From: PUND01 sp046538345
GTDB lineage: Bacteria > Planctomycetota > Phycisphaerae > SM23-33
Direction: 5' to 3'
Assembly: GCA_046538345.1 (NCBI GenBank)
Contig: JBKHJB010000037.1
Span: 1 to 14,804 of the forward strand
Length of the DNA: 14,804 nt
Under the pieces are notes generated by a model. The model saw nothing but the letters and a program-made list of their open reading frames with translations, was not told the origin of the DNA and did no database searches. The translations under genes and the position numbers were made by a program. Below, in pieces: positions 6,036 to 13,355 of this stretch. Position 1 is the stretch's first letter; each line of letters opens with the position of its first letter.

Positions 6036-6566
6036 ATGTCCAAGCAAACCGACAAGCCGCGGAGCAACTGGCTTATTGCCGCATTCCTGGCGTGGATATT
6101 GCCGGGCGCGGGGCATGTGTATATCGGCCGGGGCATTCGCGGTGCGGTCATTTTCGTGACTATCGCCGCGACTTTCTGGACGGGCATCGCCATTGGCGGC
6201 GTAATGACCGTGGATAGAAGGTACGAGCCGTGGTGGTTCGCCGCCGAGATGGTTACCGGCGTGCACGGGCTTATCGGCTGGCAGAAGTCGAAGGCCGAGT
6301 ACGACAAGCTTATGCGGGAAGGGCCCATCAGCGTTGATGTCCCGCCGGGGACGGACCCGCGACTTGCCAAGCGGATGACAGTGGACGCCAAGCTGGGCGA
6401 CAAGGCGTTGGTCGCACCGGCGGGCACCATAGCCCGGGCTTACTCCGGCGTCGCTGGGATGCTGAATCTGATGTGTATCTTTGACGCGGCTGTCCTCAGT
6501 GCAATGGGTATCCACGGGGAGCATAAACGCAGACTCGCGGTCGCGCGATCGGGAGGCGAATCGTGA
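6036..6566 (+). CDS. Membrane protein, planctomycete type (possibly DUF6677)
   Basis: A 176-residue integral membrane protein. Hydrophobic segments lie at about residues 11-30 (WLIAAFLAWILPGAGHVYIG), 36-56 and 137-157. The motif PGAGHVYIGRGIRG after the first helix resembles the PGxGxxYxGRxxRG turn of small TM2-like membrane proteins. The loop 60-130 is charged and holds GWQKSKAEYDKLM. The pattern, with AGMLNL near the third helix, recalls a planctomycete family that I believe is catalogued as DUF6677, but I cannot confirm the number. Function unknown. The start is supported by GGGAG six bases upstream. The stop overlaps the start region of the next gene, so the two membrane proteins are probably made together and may form a complex. 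Confidence 0.82.
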   Translation: MSKQTDKPRSNWLIAAFLAWILPGAGHVYIGRGIRGAVIFVTIAATFWTGIAIGGVMTVDRRYEPWWFAAEMVTGVHGLIGWQKSKAEYDKLMREGPISVDVPPGTDPRLAKRMTVDAKLGDKALVAPAGTIARAYSGVAGMLNLMCIFDAAVLSAMGIHGEHKRRLAVARSGGES

Positions 6567-6784
6567 TGCCGGGGCTGTTTACTTATCCCATGCACATCGA
6601 GAGCGGCAGCGGGTTGCTGTTGATGCTGCCACTGCTGGTGGCCGTGGCATTGGTCTATAAGTCAATAAGAGTCAAGGACATCCGTCGGCTTCCGCTGGAA
6701 GTGGGCGTCCTGATGGTGTATATGGTCGCAGGGCTTACCGCCCTGGGGGTCGGTTTGTGGCTGGTGCAGGAATACTGGCCGTAG
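6566..6784 (+). CDS. Small two-helix membrane protein
   Basis: A 72-residue protein with two predicted membrane helices (GLLLMLPLLVAVALVYKSI and VGVLMVYMVAGLTALGVGL) joined by a short basic loop (KDIRRLPLE), so a hairpin in the inner membrane. It has no recognisable enzyme motif. The start is either the ATG at 6566 or the GTG immediately before it at 6563, both in frame; GGGAGG (6551-6556) serves either. The preceding gene ends with TGA at 6564-6566, so the two are translationally coupled. It may be a small partner of the upstream membrane protein. Confidence 0.8.
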   Translation: MPGLFTYPMHIESGSGLLLMLPLLVAVALVYKSIRVKDIRRLPLEVGVLMVYMVAGLTALGVGLWLVQEYWP

Positions 6785-6818
6785 GAAATCTCTCCGCTTG
6801 CACTCACTATTGTCCGCG

Positions 6819-6832
6819 CCATGGGTCCATGG
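6819..6832. repeat. Doubled CCATGG palindrome
   Basis: CCATGG occurs twice (6819-6824 and 6827-6832), separated by GT, 35 bases after the small membrane-protein gene. An RNA copy could form a short CCATG/CATGG stem with a 4-base loop, but there is no U-tract. The rest of the 140-base gap to 6925 shows no clear promoter. Confidence 0.4.
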
Positions 6833-6924
6833 TTTATGGAATCGGCGCAAACCCGATGCCTAAAATTACGTAGTAAGTATGGGAGCCGATATGTGGCTTC
6901 CGTTCGCAGGATGGTGAGTGAATT

Positions 6925-7578
6925 ATGGATACCGACCGGATACTGCTCGACATAGAGACTCAGCGGGAATTCTTTCAGCCCGGCGGCAGCTGCTATACGC
7001 GCCGCTCGGCTGAGGTTGCCAAGCGCGTGTACCGGCTTTTCCACTGGGCGAAGGAGAACCGCATACCCGTCATCAGCACGGCGCTGCGGGTACGCCGTGG
7101 CGAGCTTGGCCCGTTGGCGAGTACCCCGCATTGCGTGGAGGACAGCGAGGGCGAGAAGAAGCTCACACGGACCGTATTGCCGCGACGGATAAACCTCGGT
7201 CTGCGAAGCTCCACGGATTTGCCGGTGGACCTCTTCGACCACTACCAACAGGTGGTCTTTGAGAAGCGTGACACGGATATCCTCGCGCACCCCCGTCTGG
7301 AGCGGCTGATAAGCGAGCTCCCGCCGGTAACTTTCGTCATTTGCGGCGCCGGGCTGGCCCACGGCATCATGCAGGCGGCCGTTGGTTTGCGGACGCGCGG
7401 CTTCAGTGTGATAGTCGCCGAGGATGCCGCCTTGTGCCTCGACGAGGAAGCCGGTGAGATGGCCCGACTCCGCATGGAGGCCAAGGGCACCATCTTCGCC
7501 CCGACGGCCGAGCTGACCAAGCCCCCGGTCCGTGCCCGCGCCCGCAGGTTCCGAACGGCTCTGCATACCGAAAAATAG
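6925..7578 (+). CDS. Isochorismatase-fold protein lacking the catalytic cysteine
   Basis: A 217-residue cytoplasmic protein of the isochorismatase/nicotinamidase (cysteine hydrolase) fold. Active members use an Asp-Lys-Cys triad. Visible here are the first strand (RILLDIETQREFF, 5-17), a conserved Lys114 (VVFEKRDTDILAHP, 110-123) and the segment VTFVICGAGLAHGIMQAAV (135-153), which aligns with the family pattern GxxTDxCVxxTA. At the catalytic Cys position this protein has Gly147 (codon 7363-7365). The nearest Cys140 is seven residues too early. At the Asp position the best alignment gives Glu11, although Asp9 is close. After that come the usual GFSVIVAEDA (159-168) and a basic C-terminal tail. 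It is either a non-catalytic member or one with a different chemistry. The ATG follows a GGTGAG ribosome site. It lies 69 bases before prmC and may share its transcript. Confidence 0.85.
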   Translation: MDTDRILLDIETQREFFQPGGSCYTRRSAEVAKRVYRLFHWAKENRIPVISTALRVRRGELGPLASTPHCVEDSEGEKKLTRTVLPRRINLGLRSSTDLPVDLFDHYQQVVFEKRDTDILAHPRLERLISELPPVTFVICGAGLAHGIMQAAVGLRTRGFSVIVAEDAALCLDEEAGEMARLRMEAKGTIFAPTAELTKPPVRARARRFRTALHTEK

Positions 7579-7647
7579 ACCCTCGCCGGGTGACAGGGGC
7601 TTGTAGCGTCTTGTCTTGAGCGCGGGCTTGTGGTACTTCGACCGCAC

Positions 7648-8529
7648 ATGGGCGAGGCGCAAGAGAAATCATGGACCATCCTGGAGCTTATCAACTGGAC
7701 CAGGGACTACCTGTCCCGCGCCGGCGTGGAGGACGCGCGTCTCGCGGCGGAGGTGCTGCTGGCGCACGTTCTGGGCTGTCGGCGGATAGAGCTGTACGCC
7801 CGCTTTGACCACGAGCCGGAAGGCGAGAAGCTCGCCGAGTACCGCGAGCTTATCCGCCGGGCGGCAAAGCGCGAGCCGGTCGCCTACCTCGTGGGGCGCA
7901 AGGAATTCTACTCGCTGTCGATGAAGGTCACCCCGGACGTACTCATACCCAGGCCGGAGTCGGAGATTCTGGTCTCCGAAGCGATGAATTATCTACGTCC
8001 CTGCGAGCAGCCCCCGCGCATGCTGGATGCGTGCACGGGCTGTGGCTGCGTTGCCGTTGCGACGGCGGTTAACGCCCCGGAAGTGACGGTGCTGGCGACT
8101 GACATATCGGAACCGGCTGTCAAGGTAGCCGCCGAGAACGCCCGGCTGCACGGCGTAGCCGACCGTGTCCGCTGCCGGACGGCCGATCTGCTGGAAATAC
8201 CCGAAGACGCCCGCGACATGCTGCCGCTGGACGTGATAGCAGCCAATCCCCCTTACGTTGCCGACGATGAGCAGGTCGCGGAGACCGTCCGCTACGAGCC
8301 GTCTGTGGCGCTGTATGCCGGTAAGAGCGGGTTGGAGTTCATCCGGAGGATAGTCACCGACGCACCGTCGCTGCTGAAGGCCGGCGGGGCGCTGATGCTG
8401 GAGTTCGGTTTCTCACAGGCCGACGACGTGCGCGATATCATAGCGGACTCCGAACACTTCGATGAGCCGACCATACTGCGCGACCGACAGGACCTTGAGC
8501 GCACGGCCGTTACCATCCGCGTGAGCTGA
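7648..8529 (+). CDS. prmC: Peptide chain release factor N5-glutamine methyltransferase
   Basis: PrmC methylates the glutamine of the GGQ motif in release factors RF1 and RF2, using S-adenosylmethionine, in the cytoplasm. Residues 8-85 form the helical N-terminal substrate domain (LAAEVLLAHVLG, REPVAYLVGRKEFY). The Rossmann methyltransferase domain begins at VLIPRPESE (98-106), with motif I as LDACTGCGC (126-134; usually DLGTGSG), an acidic Asp152 of the SAM site, and the diagnostic NPPY (200-203), followed by EPSVALYAGKSGL. The length of 293 is normal. I use ATG 7648; a GTG at 7630 is in frame, and neither has a strong ribosome site. In many bacteria prmC follows prfA, but here no release-factor gene is adjacent. 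It converges on a small lipoprotein gene with 25 bases between the stops. Confidence 0.94.
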   Translation: MGEAQEKSWTILELINWTRDYLSRAGVEDARLAAEVLLAHVLGCRRIELYARFDHEPEGEKLAEYRELIRRAAKREPVAYLVGRKEFYSLSMKVTPDVLIPRPESEILVSEAMNYLRPCEQPPRMLDACTGCGCVAVATAVNAPEVTVLATDISEPAVKVAAENARLHGVADRVRCRTADLLEIPEDARDMLPLDVIAANPPYVADDEQVAETVRYEPSVALYAGKSGLEFIRRIVTDAPSLLKAGGALMLEFGFSQADDVRDIIADSEHFDEPTILRDRQDLERTAVTIRVS

Positions 8530-8554
8530 CCGGTACGACGGCCGAGAGGACGCG

Positions 8555-8743
8555 TCAGATTGCCTCATCGCCGTGGTCGCTTGCCGGGAGCTGAGTGTCG
8601 CTCCGAGCTTCCTGCCGTTCGGATGGCTCGAGAAATCGACCGACACGGACCGCGTCGCGGTCCACCTTCAGGTCCACGCAGCCGCCCACAGAAGCCGCCA
8701 GTACCGACAATGATATCAACACTGCTTTCAGCAAACTTTTCAT
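8555..8743 (-). CDS. Very small lipoprotein, hypothetical
   Basis: A 62-residue protein: basic start MKSLLK, hydrophobic stretch (residues 7-19), lipobox SVGGC with Cys22, then a 40-residue polar tail (VDLKVDRDAVRVGRF and an acidic end) without a domain that I recognise. GGAG in CGGAGCGGAAAC gives a good ribosome site seven bases before the ATG. The signal peptide pattern, the ribosome site and a -10 box upstream make it likely to be real. It follows the beta-CASP hydrolase gene by 95 bases in the same direction, and could be read from that transcript or from its own promoter. The location is the periplasmic face of a membrane; the function is unknown. Confidence 0.75.
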   Translation of the reverse strand: MKSLLKAVLISLSVLAASVGGCVDLKVDRDAVRVGRFLEPSERQEARSDTQLPASDHGDEAI

Positions 8744-8791
8744 GTTTCCGCTCCGTGTGACGGTTCATCTATCGGCGACCGTCAGCCGACA

Positions 8792-8797
8792 AGTATA
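8792..8797 (-). promoter_or_regulatory. Possible -10 box of the small lipoprotein gene
   Basis: On the minus strand TATACT (reverse complement of 8792-8797) fits the -10 consensus at five of six bases and lies about 48 bases before the ATG at 8743. No convincing -35 box lies 16-18 bases upstream; a TTGACG sits 23 bases away, too far. The same TATACT stands at almost the same distance before the GH3 gene. Confidence 0.35.
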
Positions 8798-8838
8798 GCC
8801 AAAACTCCTTCCCGGTATAGCGTCAACCTGTCGATCAT

Positions 8839-10239
8839 CTACAGGTCGAACGTATCGCCCGGCGAAGGTATGTGCACTTCCCGGCAGCCGGCGGAGGTGA
8901 GTATTTCGTGCATGGCCGTCGGCTGGCTGCCCTCGCCGTGGACGACGAAGGCGGCCTGGAGCTTCTCGGCGACAGGTCCGAACATCCGAGCGAAGTCCCG
9001 CCGGTCGGCGTGGGCGCTGAAGCCGTTGAGCACTTCGATGCGGCACAGCAGGGGGTACATCCGTCCGAAAATCTTCACTTCTTCCCGGCGCTCCACGATG
9101 CGCCTTCCCAGCGTGTGCTGCGCCTGGAAGCCCACGATTATCACGGTGTTGGCTTCGTCGGCGATGTTGTTCTTGAGGTGGTGCAGGATGCGACCCGCTT
9201 CGCACATCCCCGAGGATGCGATTATGACCATCGGCTCGTCCATCTCGTTGAGCCGCTTGGATTCGTCCACCTGCGTGATGAAGCCCACGCGGCCTTCGCC
9301 GAAAATATCGCCGTTCTCGCGGTACATCCGCCTGGCCTGGCGGTCGTAGCAGTCGGGGTGCTTCTTGAATACCTCAGTGGCGTTTACCGACAGCGGCGAG
9401 TCCACGAATATCGGCAGCGGCTCCATCAGTCCTTCGTTTATCGCCTGGGAGAGATAATAGACGATGTTCTGCGTCCGGCCGACGCTGAAGGCGGGGATAA
9501 TCACCTTTCCGCCGGCGTCGCGGGTCTGATTGATGATCGTCGCCAGTCGCTGCTTCATGTCCGTGGGGTTCTCGTGCCGACGGTCCGCGTAGGTGCACTC
9601 GGTTATCAGATAGTCCACTTCCGGCAGCGGCTCGGCGGGGTCGCGGAGGATTGGCATATTCGCCCGACCCAGGTCGCCGGTGTATAGCAGCCGCGGGCCT
9701 CGACCCCCGCCCAGCTCCACCAGTATGCACGCCGAGCCGAGTATGTGACCGGCCTCGATAAACGTCGCCTTCGCGCCGTCGGCAAACTGAACGGGCGTGT
9801 CGTAGGCGGTCGCCTTGAAGTGTCCCTCCGAAGCGCGCGCGTCCTCGGGGGTGTAGAGCGGCTCGATTTTCTCATCGTCGCTGCGGGCGCGTTTCTCGTT
9901 CCAGAACCGCGCGTCCTCGGCCTGGATGTGGGCGGAGTCGGCCAGCATTATGCGGCACAAATCACACGTGGCGGCCGTGGCGTGTACCGGTCCGGCAAAC
10001 CCCCGCCCGACCAACTGCGGGATGTTCCCGCTGTGGTCTATGTGAGCGTGGGACAGAAGCACCGCGTCCAGTTTCTGCGGACGCAGCGGAAACTGTTTGT
10101 TCAGCTCCCGGCTTTCCTGACGCCGACCCTGAAAGAGTCCCGCGTCCAGCGCCGTGTTGTGTCGCCCGATACGCAGAAGGTGAAACGAGCCGGTCGTTCT
10201 CTGTGCGGCGCCGTGGAATGTCAGCTCATAGCGACTCAT
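8839..10239 (-). CDS. Beta-CASP metallo-beta-lactamase RNase, CPSF73/YSH1-like
   Basis: A 466-residue cytoplasmic metallo-hydrolase of the beta-CASP group (COG1236), whose studied members cut RNA. All expected motifs are present: Asp32 (motif 1), HAHIDH (64-69, motif 2), His165 (motif 3), Asp189 in TGDLG (motif 4), then the beta-CASP insert with TE (213-214, motif A), SAH with His410 (motif B) and VVHGE with His434 (motif C). IIASSGMCEAGR (339-350) and GFSAHADR (406-413) are typical of the RNA-specificity domain of the bacterial and archaeal CPSF-like group. It should bind two zinc ions and act as an endo- or 5'-3' exoribonuclease. Length and residues are complete. Its ATG overlaps the TGA of the upstream GH3 gene (ATGA), so translation is coupled. 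No KH domain precedes the catalytic part, unlike archaeal aCPSF1. Confidence 0.95.
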   Translation of the reverse strand: MSRYELTFHGAAQRTTGSFHLLRIGRHNTALDAGLFQGRRQESRELNKQFPLRPQKLDAVLLSHAHIDHSGNIPQLVGRGFAGPVHATAATCDLCRIMLADSAHIQAEDARFWNEKRARSDDEKIEPLYTPEDARASEGHFKATAYDTPVQFADGAKATFIEAGHILGSACILVELGGGRGPRLLYTGDLGRANMPILRDPAEPLPEVDYLITECTYADRRHENPTDMKQRLATIINQTRDAGGKVIIPAFSVGRTQNIVYYLSQAINEGLMEPLPIFVDSPLSVNATEVFKKHPDCYDRQARRMYRENGDIFGEGRVGFITQVDESKRLNEMDEPMVIIASSGMCEAGRILHHLKNNIADEANTVIIVGFQAQHTLGRRIVERREEVKIFGRMYPLLCRIEVLNGFSAHADRRDFARMFGPVAEKLQAAFVVHGEGSQPTAMHEILTSAGCREVHIPSPGDTFDL

Positions 10240-11891
10240 GTATTGGCATCCTCGGCCGCGCCGAGAACCTCCGTAAGCAAATACCTGGGCTTGTATTGTT
10301 CACTTCGGCCACGGCTCCGGCGGATGCGGTCGGTTTCGGCGCGGGCCAGCTCACCCGCGGGCAGGACGACCGCCCGGATCGCGCCCAGTCGGCCGCTCTT
10401 GCGCTTGGAGTCGTATTCGATGTTCAACGCGCGCAGCTCCTGGTCCATGGTTTCGGCGAGTTTTCGCGGTTCGTCGTCGTCCGTCTTTTCCACGCGCAGC
10501 TCGTAATACGGCGTATCGGCGAAACGTCCCTGGAGCACGAATCGCTGAACATGCCGGCCGTGTTTGGCCGACGCCCGGCGCATCGCCTCGACCACCTGAT
10601 GCTCGGTGAGCTTCTCGCCCGTGATGTTGGCGGTGTGTGCGTCTCGCGAGAGGAATTCAAAGACGGGGCTTTCGCCGTAATGGTCCACCACACGCACACG
10701 GTCGCCGATGTCATAGCGCCACAAACCGGCGCGGTTGGTCACCACCAGGAAGTATTCTTGCCCGCGTTCCACCTCCCAGGACGGCAGTACGTCCGGATTG
10801 TCCCGCTCTCTCTGCTCGGCCGGGATGAACTCCAGGAAGTTGCCGGTTATCTCCGCGACGCCGGCGGGTGTGTCGTCCTGGAGGGGAATGCTGAACCGAC
10901 CTTCGCTGGCGAGCAGACCAATATCGCGCACGCAGGCGCCTTGGAACATTTCCCGCAGTCGGGGCAGGTAAAGCCCCAGCGTGCCGCCCGTCCAGTTGGC
11001 GACTATTTCCACGTTCCACAGATGCCGCGGCAGCAGTGTTTCATCACTCCCGATGGAGCTTTCGATGCGTTCGGCGAGTCGCGGGTCTGCCCGCCAGCGG
11101 AGCGTATTGAGGACACGCTCGTCCGCCTCGCCGGGCGGCGTGCACGTTCCATCGGCGATATCCCGAACAAGCTGCGGCAGATATTCGCGTCCGGTCTCAA
11201 TGAGCTGGATGGTGCTGGAAGGGTTGGCCGTGGTAATCATCGCCACGTCGCGATGGACGGCACAGCGAAGCGCGACATACCTGCGTGCGAGCGGGTCGGT
11301 CAGTTCGTGCACCTGCCTGGGTGTGGCGTACATGCGGCGGACGATTCGCTTCTGGCGGTTGGCGAGCAGTCCGCTGATGGCACCGCAGGGCAGGCCTGTG
11401 GGACTTAGCTGCTCCCGCGGGGAGGAGGTTATCTGCAATATCGGCCGCAGCCAGGCCCGCCGGTGGTCCAGCAGCACCCGCACGCCCCAGACGTTCCAGC
11501 CGCGTTTCATGTCCGCCGCGAAGCGCTCGGTTACCGGTATGCGCTTCGGCTCGCCGGTTGTGCCACTGGTCAGCGAGAACATAACAGGCGGCTCGCCCGG
11601 TGGCAGCAGGGCGGTGAAGTCGCCCTTGAAGACGCGGTCGAAGTAGTTTCGCATCCCGTCGTAGGTCCGCACGGGCACCGCGGCGCGGAAGTCGTCGTAG
11701 CGGCCGATACGTTCGAAGCCGTGGTCGCGGCCGAAGGCGGTTGCGGAGCGGGATTCCAAAAGTTCGGCGAGCAGGTTTTCCTGGACCGCTCGCGTGTGGC
11801 GGTGCGCCGCCAGCCAGGCGTTCAACTGCTTCTGCGCGTGTTTGCCGGCGACATAGGCCAGCGGTCGAAGTAATGTCCGGGTGATACTCAT
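10236..11891 (-). CDS. GH3 family acyl-adenylate-forming enzyme
   Basis: A 551-residue protein of the GH3 family, known from plants for joining amino acids to auxin or jasmonate through an acyl-adenylate; bacterial members are mostly uncharacterised. The three nucleotide motifs are visible: SLTSGTTGEPK (106-116, phosphate loop), LLASEGRFS (326-334, matching the family YxxSE pattern) and YDIGD (393-397). The C-terminal cap domain begins near NITGEKLTEHQV (422-433) and ends with KPRYLL (534-539). It has no signal peptide, so it is cytoplasmic. It likely activates a carboxylic acid with ATP and transfers it to an amine or other acceptor; the substrates cannot be read from the sequence. The start is ATG 11891, with a weak AAAGG ribosome site. 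It is the first gene of the leftward pair with the beta-CASP hydrolase, overlapping it by four bases. Confidence 0.92.
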   Translation of the reverse strand: MSITRTLLRPLAYVAGKHAQKQLNAWLAAHRHTRAVQENLLAELLESRSATAFGRDHGFERIGRYDDFRAAVPVRTYDGMRNYFDRVFKGDFTALLPPGEPPVMFSLTSGTTGEPKRIPVTERFAADMKRGWNVWGVRVLLDHRRAWLRPILQITSSPREQLSPTGLPCGAISGLLANRQKRIVRRMYATPRQVHELTDPLARRYVALRCAVHRDVAMITTANPSSTIQLIETGREYLPQLVRDIADGTCTPPGEADERVLNTLRWRADPRLAERIESSIGSDETLLPRHLWNVEIVANWTGGTLGLYLPRLREMFQGACVRDIGLLASEGRFSIPLQDDTPAGVAEITGNFLEFIPAEQRERDNPDVLPSWEVERGQEYFLVVTNRAGLWRYDIGDRVRVVDHYGESPVFEFLSRDAHTANITGEKLTEHQVVEAMRRASAKHGRHVQRFVLQGRFADTPYYELRVEKTDDDEPRKLAETMDQELRALNIEYDSKRKSGRLGAIRAVVLPAGELARAETDRIRRSRGRSEQYKPRYLLTEVLGAAEDANT

Positions 11892-11937
11892 GGTGTTGCG
11901 CCTTTTGCGGTCGTAGTGCGTTTGGCTGTGGGCAGGA

Positions 11938-11943
11938 GTATAA
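11938..11943 (-). promoter_or_regulatory. Possible -10 box of the GH3/beta-CASP operon
   Basis: TATACT on the minus strand (reverse complement of 11938-11943) fits the -10 consensus at five of six bases, about 46 bases before the GH3 ATG. The candidate -35 (TGTGAA, 17 bases further) is poor. It lies in the 152-base region shared with the divergent ACT-domain gene. Confidence 0.35.
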
Positions 11944-11999
11944 AGCTAATTCGGGGTTGTTCACAGTCTCGCTTTGCGCCGCGCCGTCGCGAGGGCGCC

Positions 12000-12005
12000 T
12001 ATCAT
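12000..12005 (+). promoter_or_regulatory. Possible -10 box of the ACT-domain gene
   Basis: TATCAT (12000-12005) is a fair -10 box 38 bases before the ATG at 12044. TTGCGC (11974-11979) is the nearest -35-like sequence but is 20 bases away, longer than usual. A GCGCC/GGCGC inverted repeat (11981-11998) fills the spacer. Confidence 0.25.
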
Positions 12006-12043
12006 ATTCCCAGAGCGAAACAAAACCGAAAGGAGGTCGCAAG

Positions 12044-12472
12044 ATGGCAGTCAAAGTCAGCCGTGTAACCGTATGGGCCGCCGGTTTGGAAGACCGTCCC
12101 GGCGCTCTCGCCGAGAAGCTCGAGGCACTGTCCGAGGCGGGGGCGAACCTGGAGTTTGTCATCGCACGGCGCACTCACGCCGGCGAGAAGGGTGGCGGCG
12201 TGGTGTTCGTCTCGCCGCTGAAGGGTTCCAAGCAGTCGGCCGCGGCGAAAAAGGCCGGCTTCAAAAAGGCCGATTCCATGCACTCGCTGCGAGTCGAGTT
12301 GCCGGACAAGCCGGGGCTTGGCGCCAAGATTACCGCCGCATTGGCGGAGCTGGACATCAACCTTCGCGGTGTCTCGGCCGCCGCTGTGGGTCGAAAGAGC
12401 GTCTGCTATCTGGCTTTCGACAGCGCGAAGGATGCCCAGCGCGCCAGCCGCAAGCTGCGGAACCTTCGATAG
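12044..12472 (+). CDS. Stand-alone tandem ACT-domain protein
   Basis: A 142-residue cytoplasmic protein made of two ACT domains. The first (about residues 5-58) has the signature GLEDRPGALAEKLEALSEAGANLEFV; the second (80-140) has ELPDKPGLGAKITAALAELDINLRGV. Each shows the strand, D-x-PG turn and helix typical of ACT modules, which bind amino acids or other small effectors, usually at dimer interfaces. A Lys-rich linker (59-77) joins them. No catalytic domain is attached, so it may sense an amino acid and act on another protein. The start ATG is marked by a very strong AAAGGAGGT (12029-12037); the open frame extends further upstream, but that part is not protein-like. It is divergent from the GH3 gene and convergent with the sulfotransferase gene. 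Confidence 0.9.
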   Translation: MAVKVSRVTVWAAGLEDRPGALAEKLEALSEAGANLEFVIARRTHAGEKGGGVVFVSPLKGSKQSAAAKKAGFKKADSMHSLRVELPDKPGLGAKITAALAELDINLRGVSAAAVGRKSVCYLAFDSAKDAQRASRKLRNLR

Positions 12473-12514
12473 CCGGCCGGGCCGAGGACAACGACTGAAA
12501 AGGTCCGGCGGCGA

Positions 12515-13297
12515 CTATTCGCTCTCGGCGTCCGCGTATCCGAATTGTCGCAGGATGTGCCCGGCCTGGCGGTTGAATTCCTCGATGTGGGCCGGCTCGA
12601 ACCAGTTCTGCCAGTCGCCGGCCTTGCCTTTCCGAGCGAACTTGAGGTTGGTGTCGTTCCACCTGGGTCGCCCGCGGGTGCCTTCCATCTTTTTAACGTT
12701 CTCGAAGCGCGAGTGTCGGACCGCACGGGCGATGGAGTCCTCGTCGTCGGGCAGATTCGCGAACTCCGCTATACGGCGCAACTGCTGTGCGGTATCGACG
12801 AGCAGATCCTCGTATCGCACCATTACCAATTCACGATCCTCGGGGTTGTTCAGCCACGCCGACACGTGCCGGGCCCAGCGCCATGGTCCATAGCGGCTTC
12901 GGAGGAATTCCGGGAAAGACCCTTGGAACTTACCCAATCCACATAGGTAGTTGTAATAGGAAACGGTCACGTCCCTCCCGTCCCGCAGGATGTAGATGAC
13001 TCGACGAAACCGGCGGTCCGGCAGTTCATGCATCTTCAGCAGACGGGGCGGCGACATGTTACGTATAAGAGGCCAGTGGGACTTGTCCTGAAGGTTCGGA
13101 ACCGCCTCCGGCAACGTGTGAAAATCCACCGGGTCCTCCTCGGCGCCGCGGAGCAGGTTGCCGATGAGAAATCGCACCCACGTGTTCCCGGACCGGGGGT
13201 AGGAGACCAGGAAGATGTCGTTGGGATAGAGCGGCCTCGGCCAGGAGTAGCGACGCGGCAACACGTGTAGAACCATTTTTTTGATGAGTGACGGCAA
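12515..13297 (-). CDS. PAPS-dependent sulfotransferase
   Basis: A 260-residue protein of the Sulfotransfer_1 family, which moves a sulfuryl group from PAPS to an alcohol or amine. The 5'-phosphosulfate loop is SYPRSGNTW (32-40), the likely catalytic base is His90 (LLKMHE), the 3'-phosphate site is YILRDGRDVTVSYYNY (102-117) with Arg105 and Ser113, and the closing nucleotide motif RKGKAGDW (222-229) is complete. There is no signal peptide, so it is cytosolic. The length is near that of cytosolic sulfotransferases of the SULT1 type; the acceptor is unknown. The start shown is TTG 13297, with AGGA nine bases upstream; an ATG at 13276 would remove seven residues but has no ribosome site. It stands opposite the methyltransferase gene, with 506 bases between the starts. 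Confidence 0.93.
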   Translation of the reverse strand: MPSLIKKMVLHVLPRRYSWPRPLYPNDIFLVSYPRSGNTWVRFLIGNLLRGAEEDPVDFHTLPEAVPNLQDKSHWPLIRNMSPPRLLKMHELPDRRFRRVIYILRDGRDVTVSYYNYLCGLGKFQGSFPEFLRSRYGPWRWARHVSAWLNNPEDRELVMVRYEDLLVDTAQQLRRIAEFANLPDDEDSIARAVRHSRFENVKKMEGTRGRPRWNDTNLKFARKGKAGDWQNWFEPAHIEEFNRQAGHILRQFGYADAESE

Positions 13298-13337
13298 CGC
13301 GACTATCCTGACAAAAAGTTCAGCCGGTGAACAATCT

Positions 13338-13355
13338 CAATCCTGTGGAGGATTG
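13338..13355. repeat. Inverted repeat flanked by an 8-base direct repeat
   Basis: CAATCCT (13338-13344) and AGGATTG (13349-13355) pair perfectly around a GTGG loop. AGCCGGTG occurs directly on both sides (13322-13329 and 13357-13364). The group covers the predicted start of sulfotransferase transcription, so an operator or a leader hairpin is possible; nothing proves either. Confidence 0.45.

Noticed and set aside
7648..8529. prfA-prmC operon
   Set aside because: prmC often follows prfA, but the upstream gene is an isochorismatase-fold protein and no release-factor frame exists nearby.
8872..9687. 271-codon open frame on the plus strand
   Set aside because: Antisense to the beta-CASP hydrolase, whose seven motifs are intact.
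10203..11408. 401-codon open frame on the plus strand
   Set aside because: Antisense to the GH3 gene, whose three nucleotide motifs are complete. No ribosome site and no protein-like pattern.
11197..12174. 325-codon open frame on the minus strand
   Set aside because: It runs across the GH3 gene in another frame and through the divergent promoter region into the ACT gene; the composition is Arg/Pro/Ala-rich.
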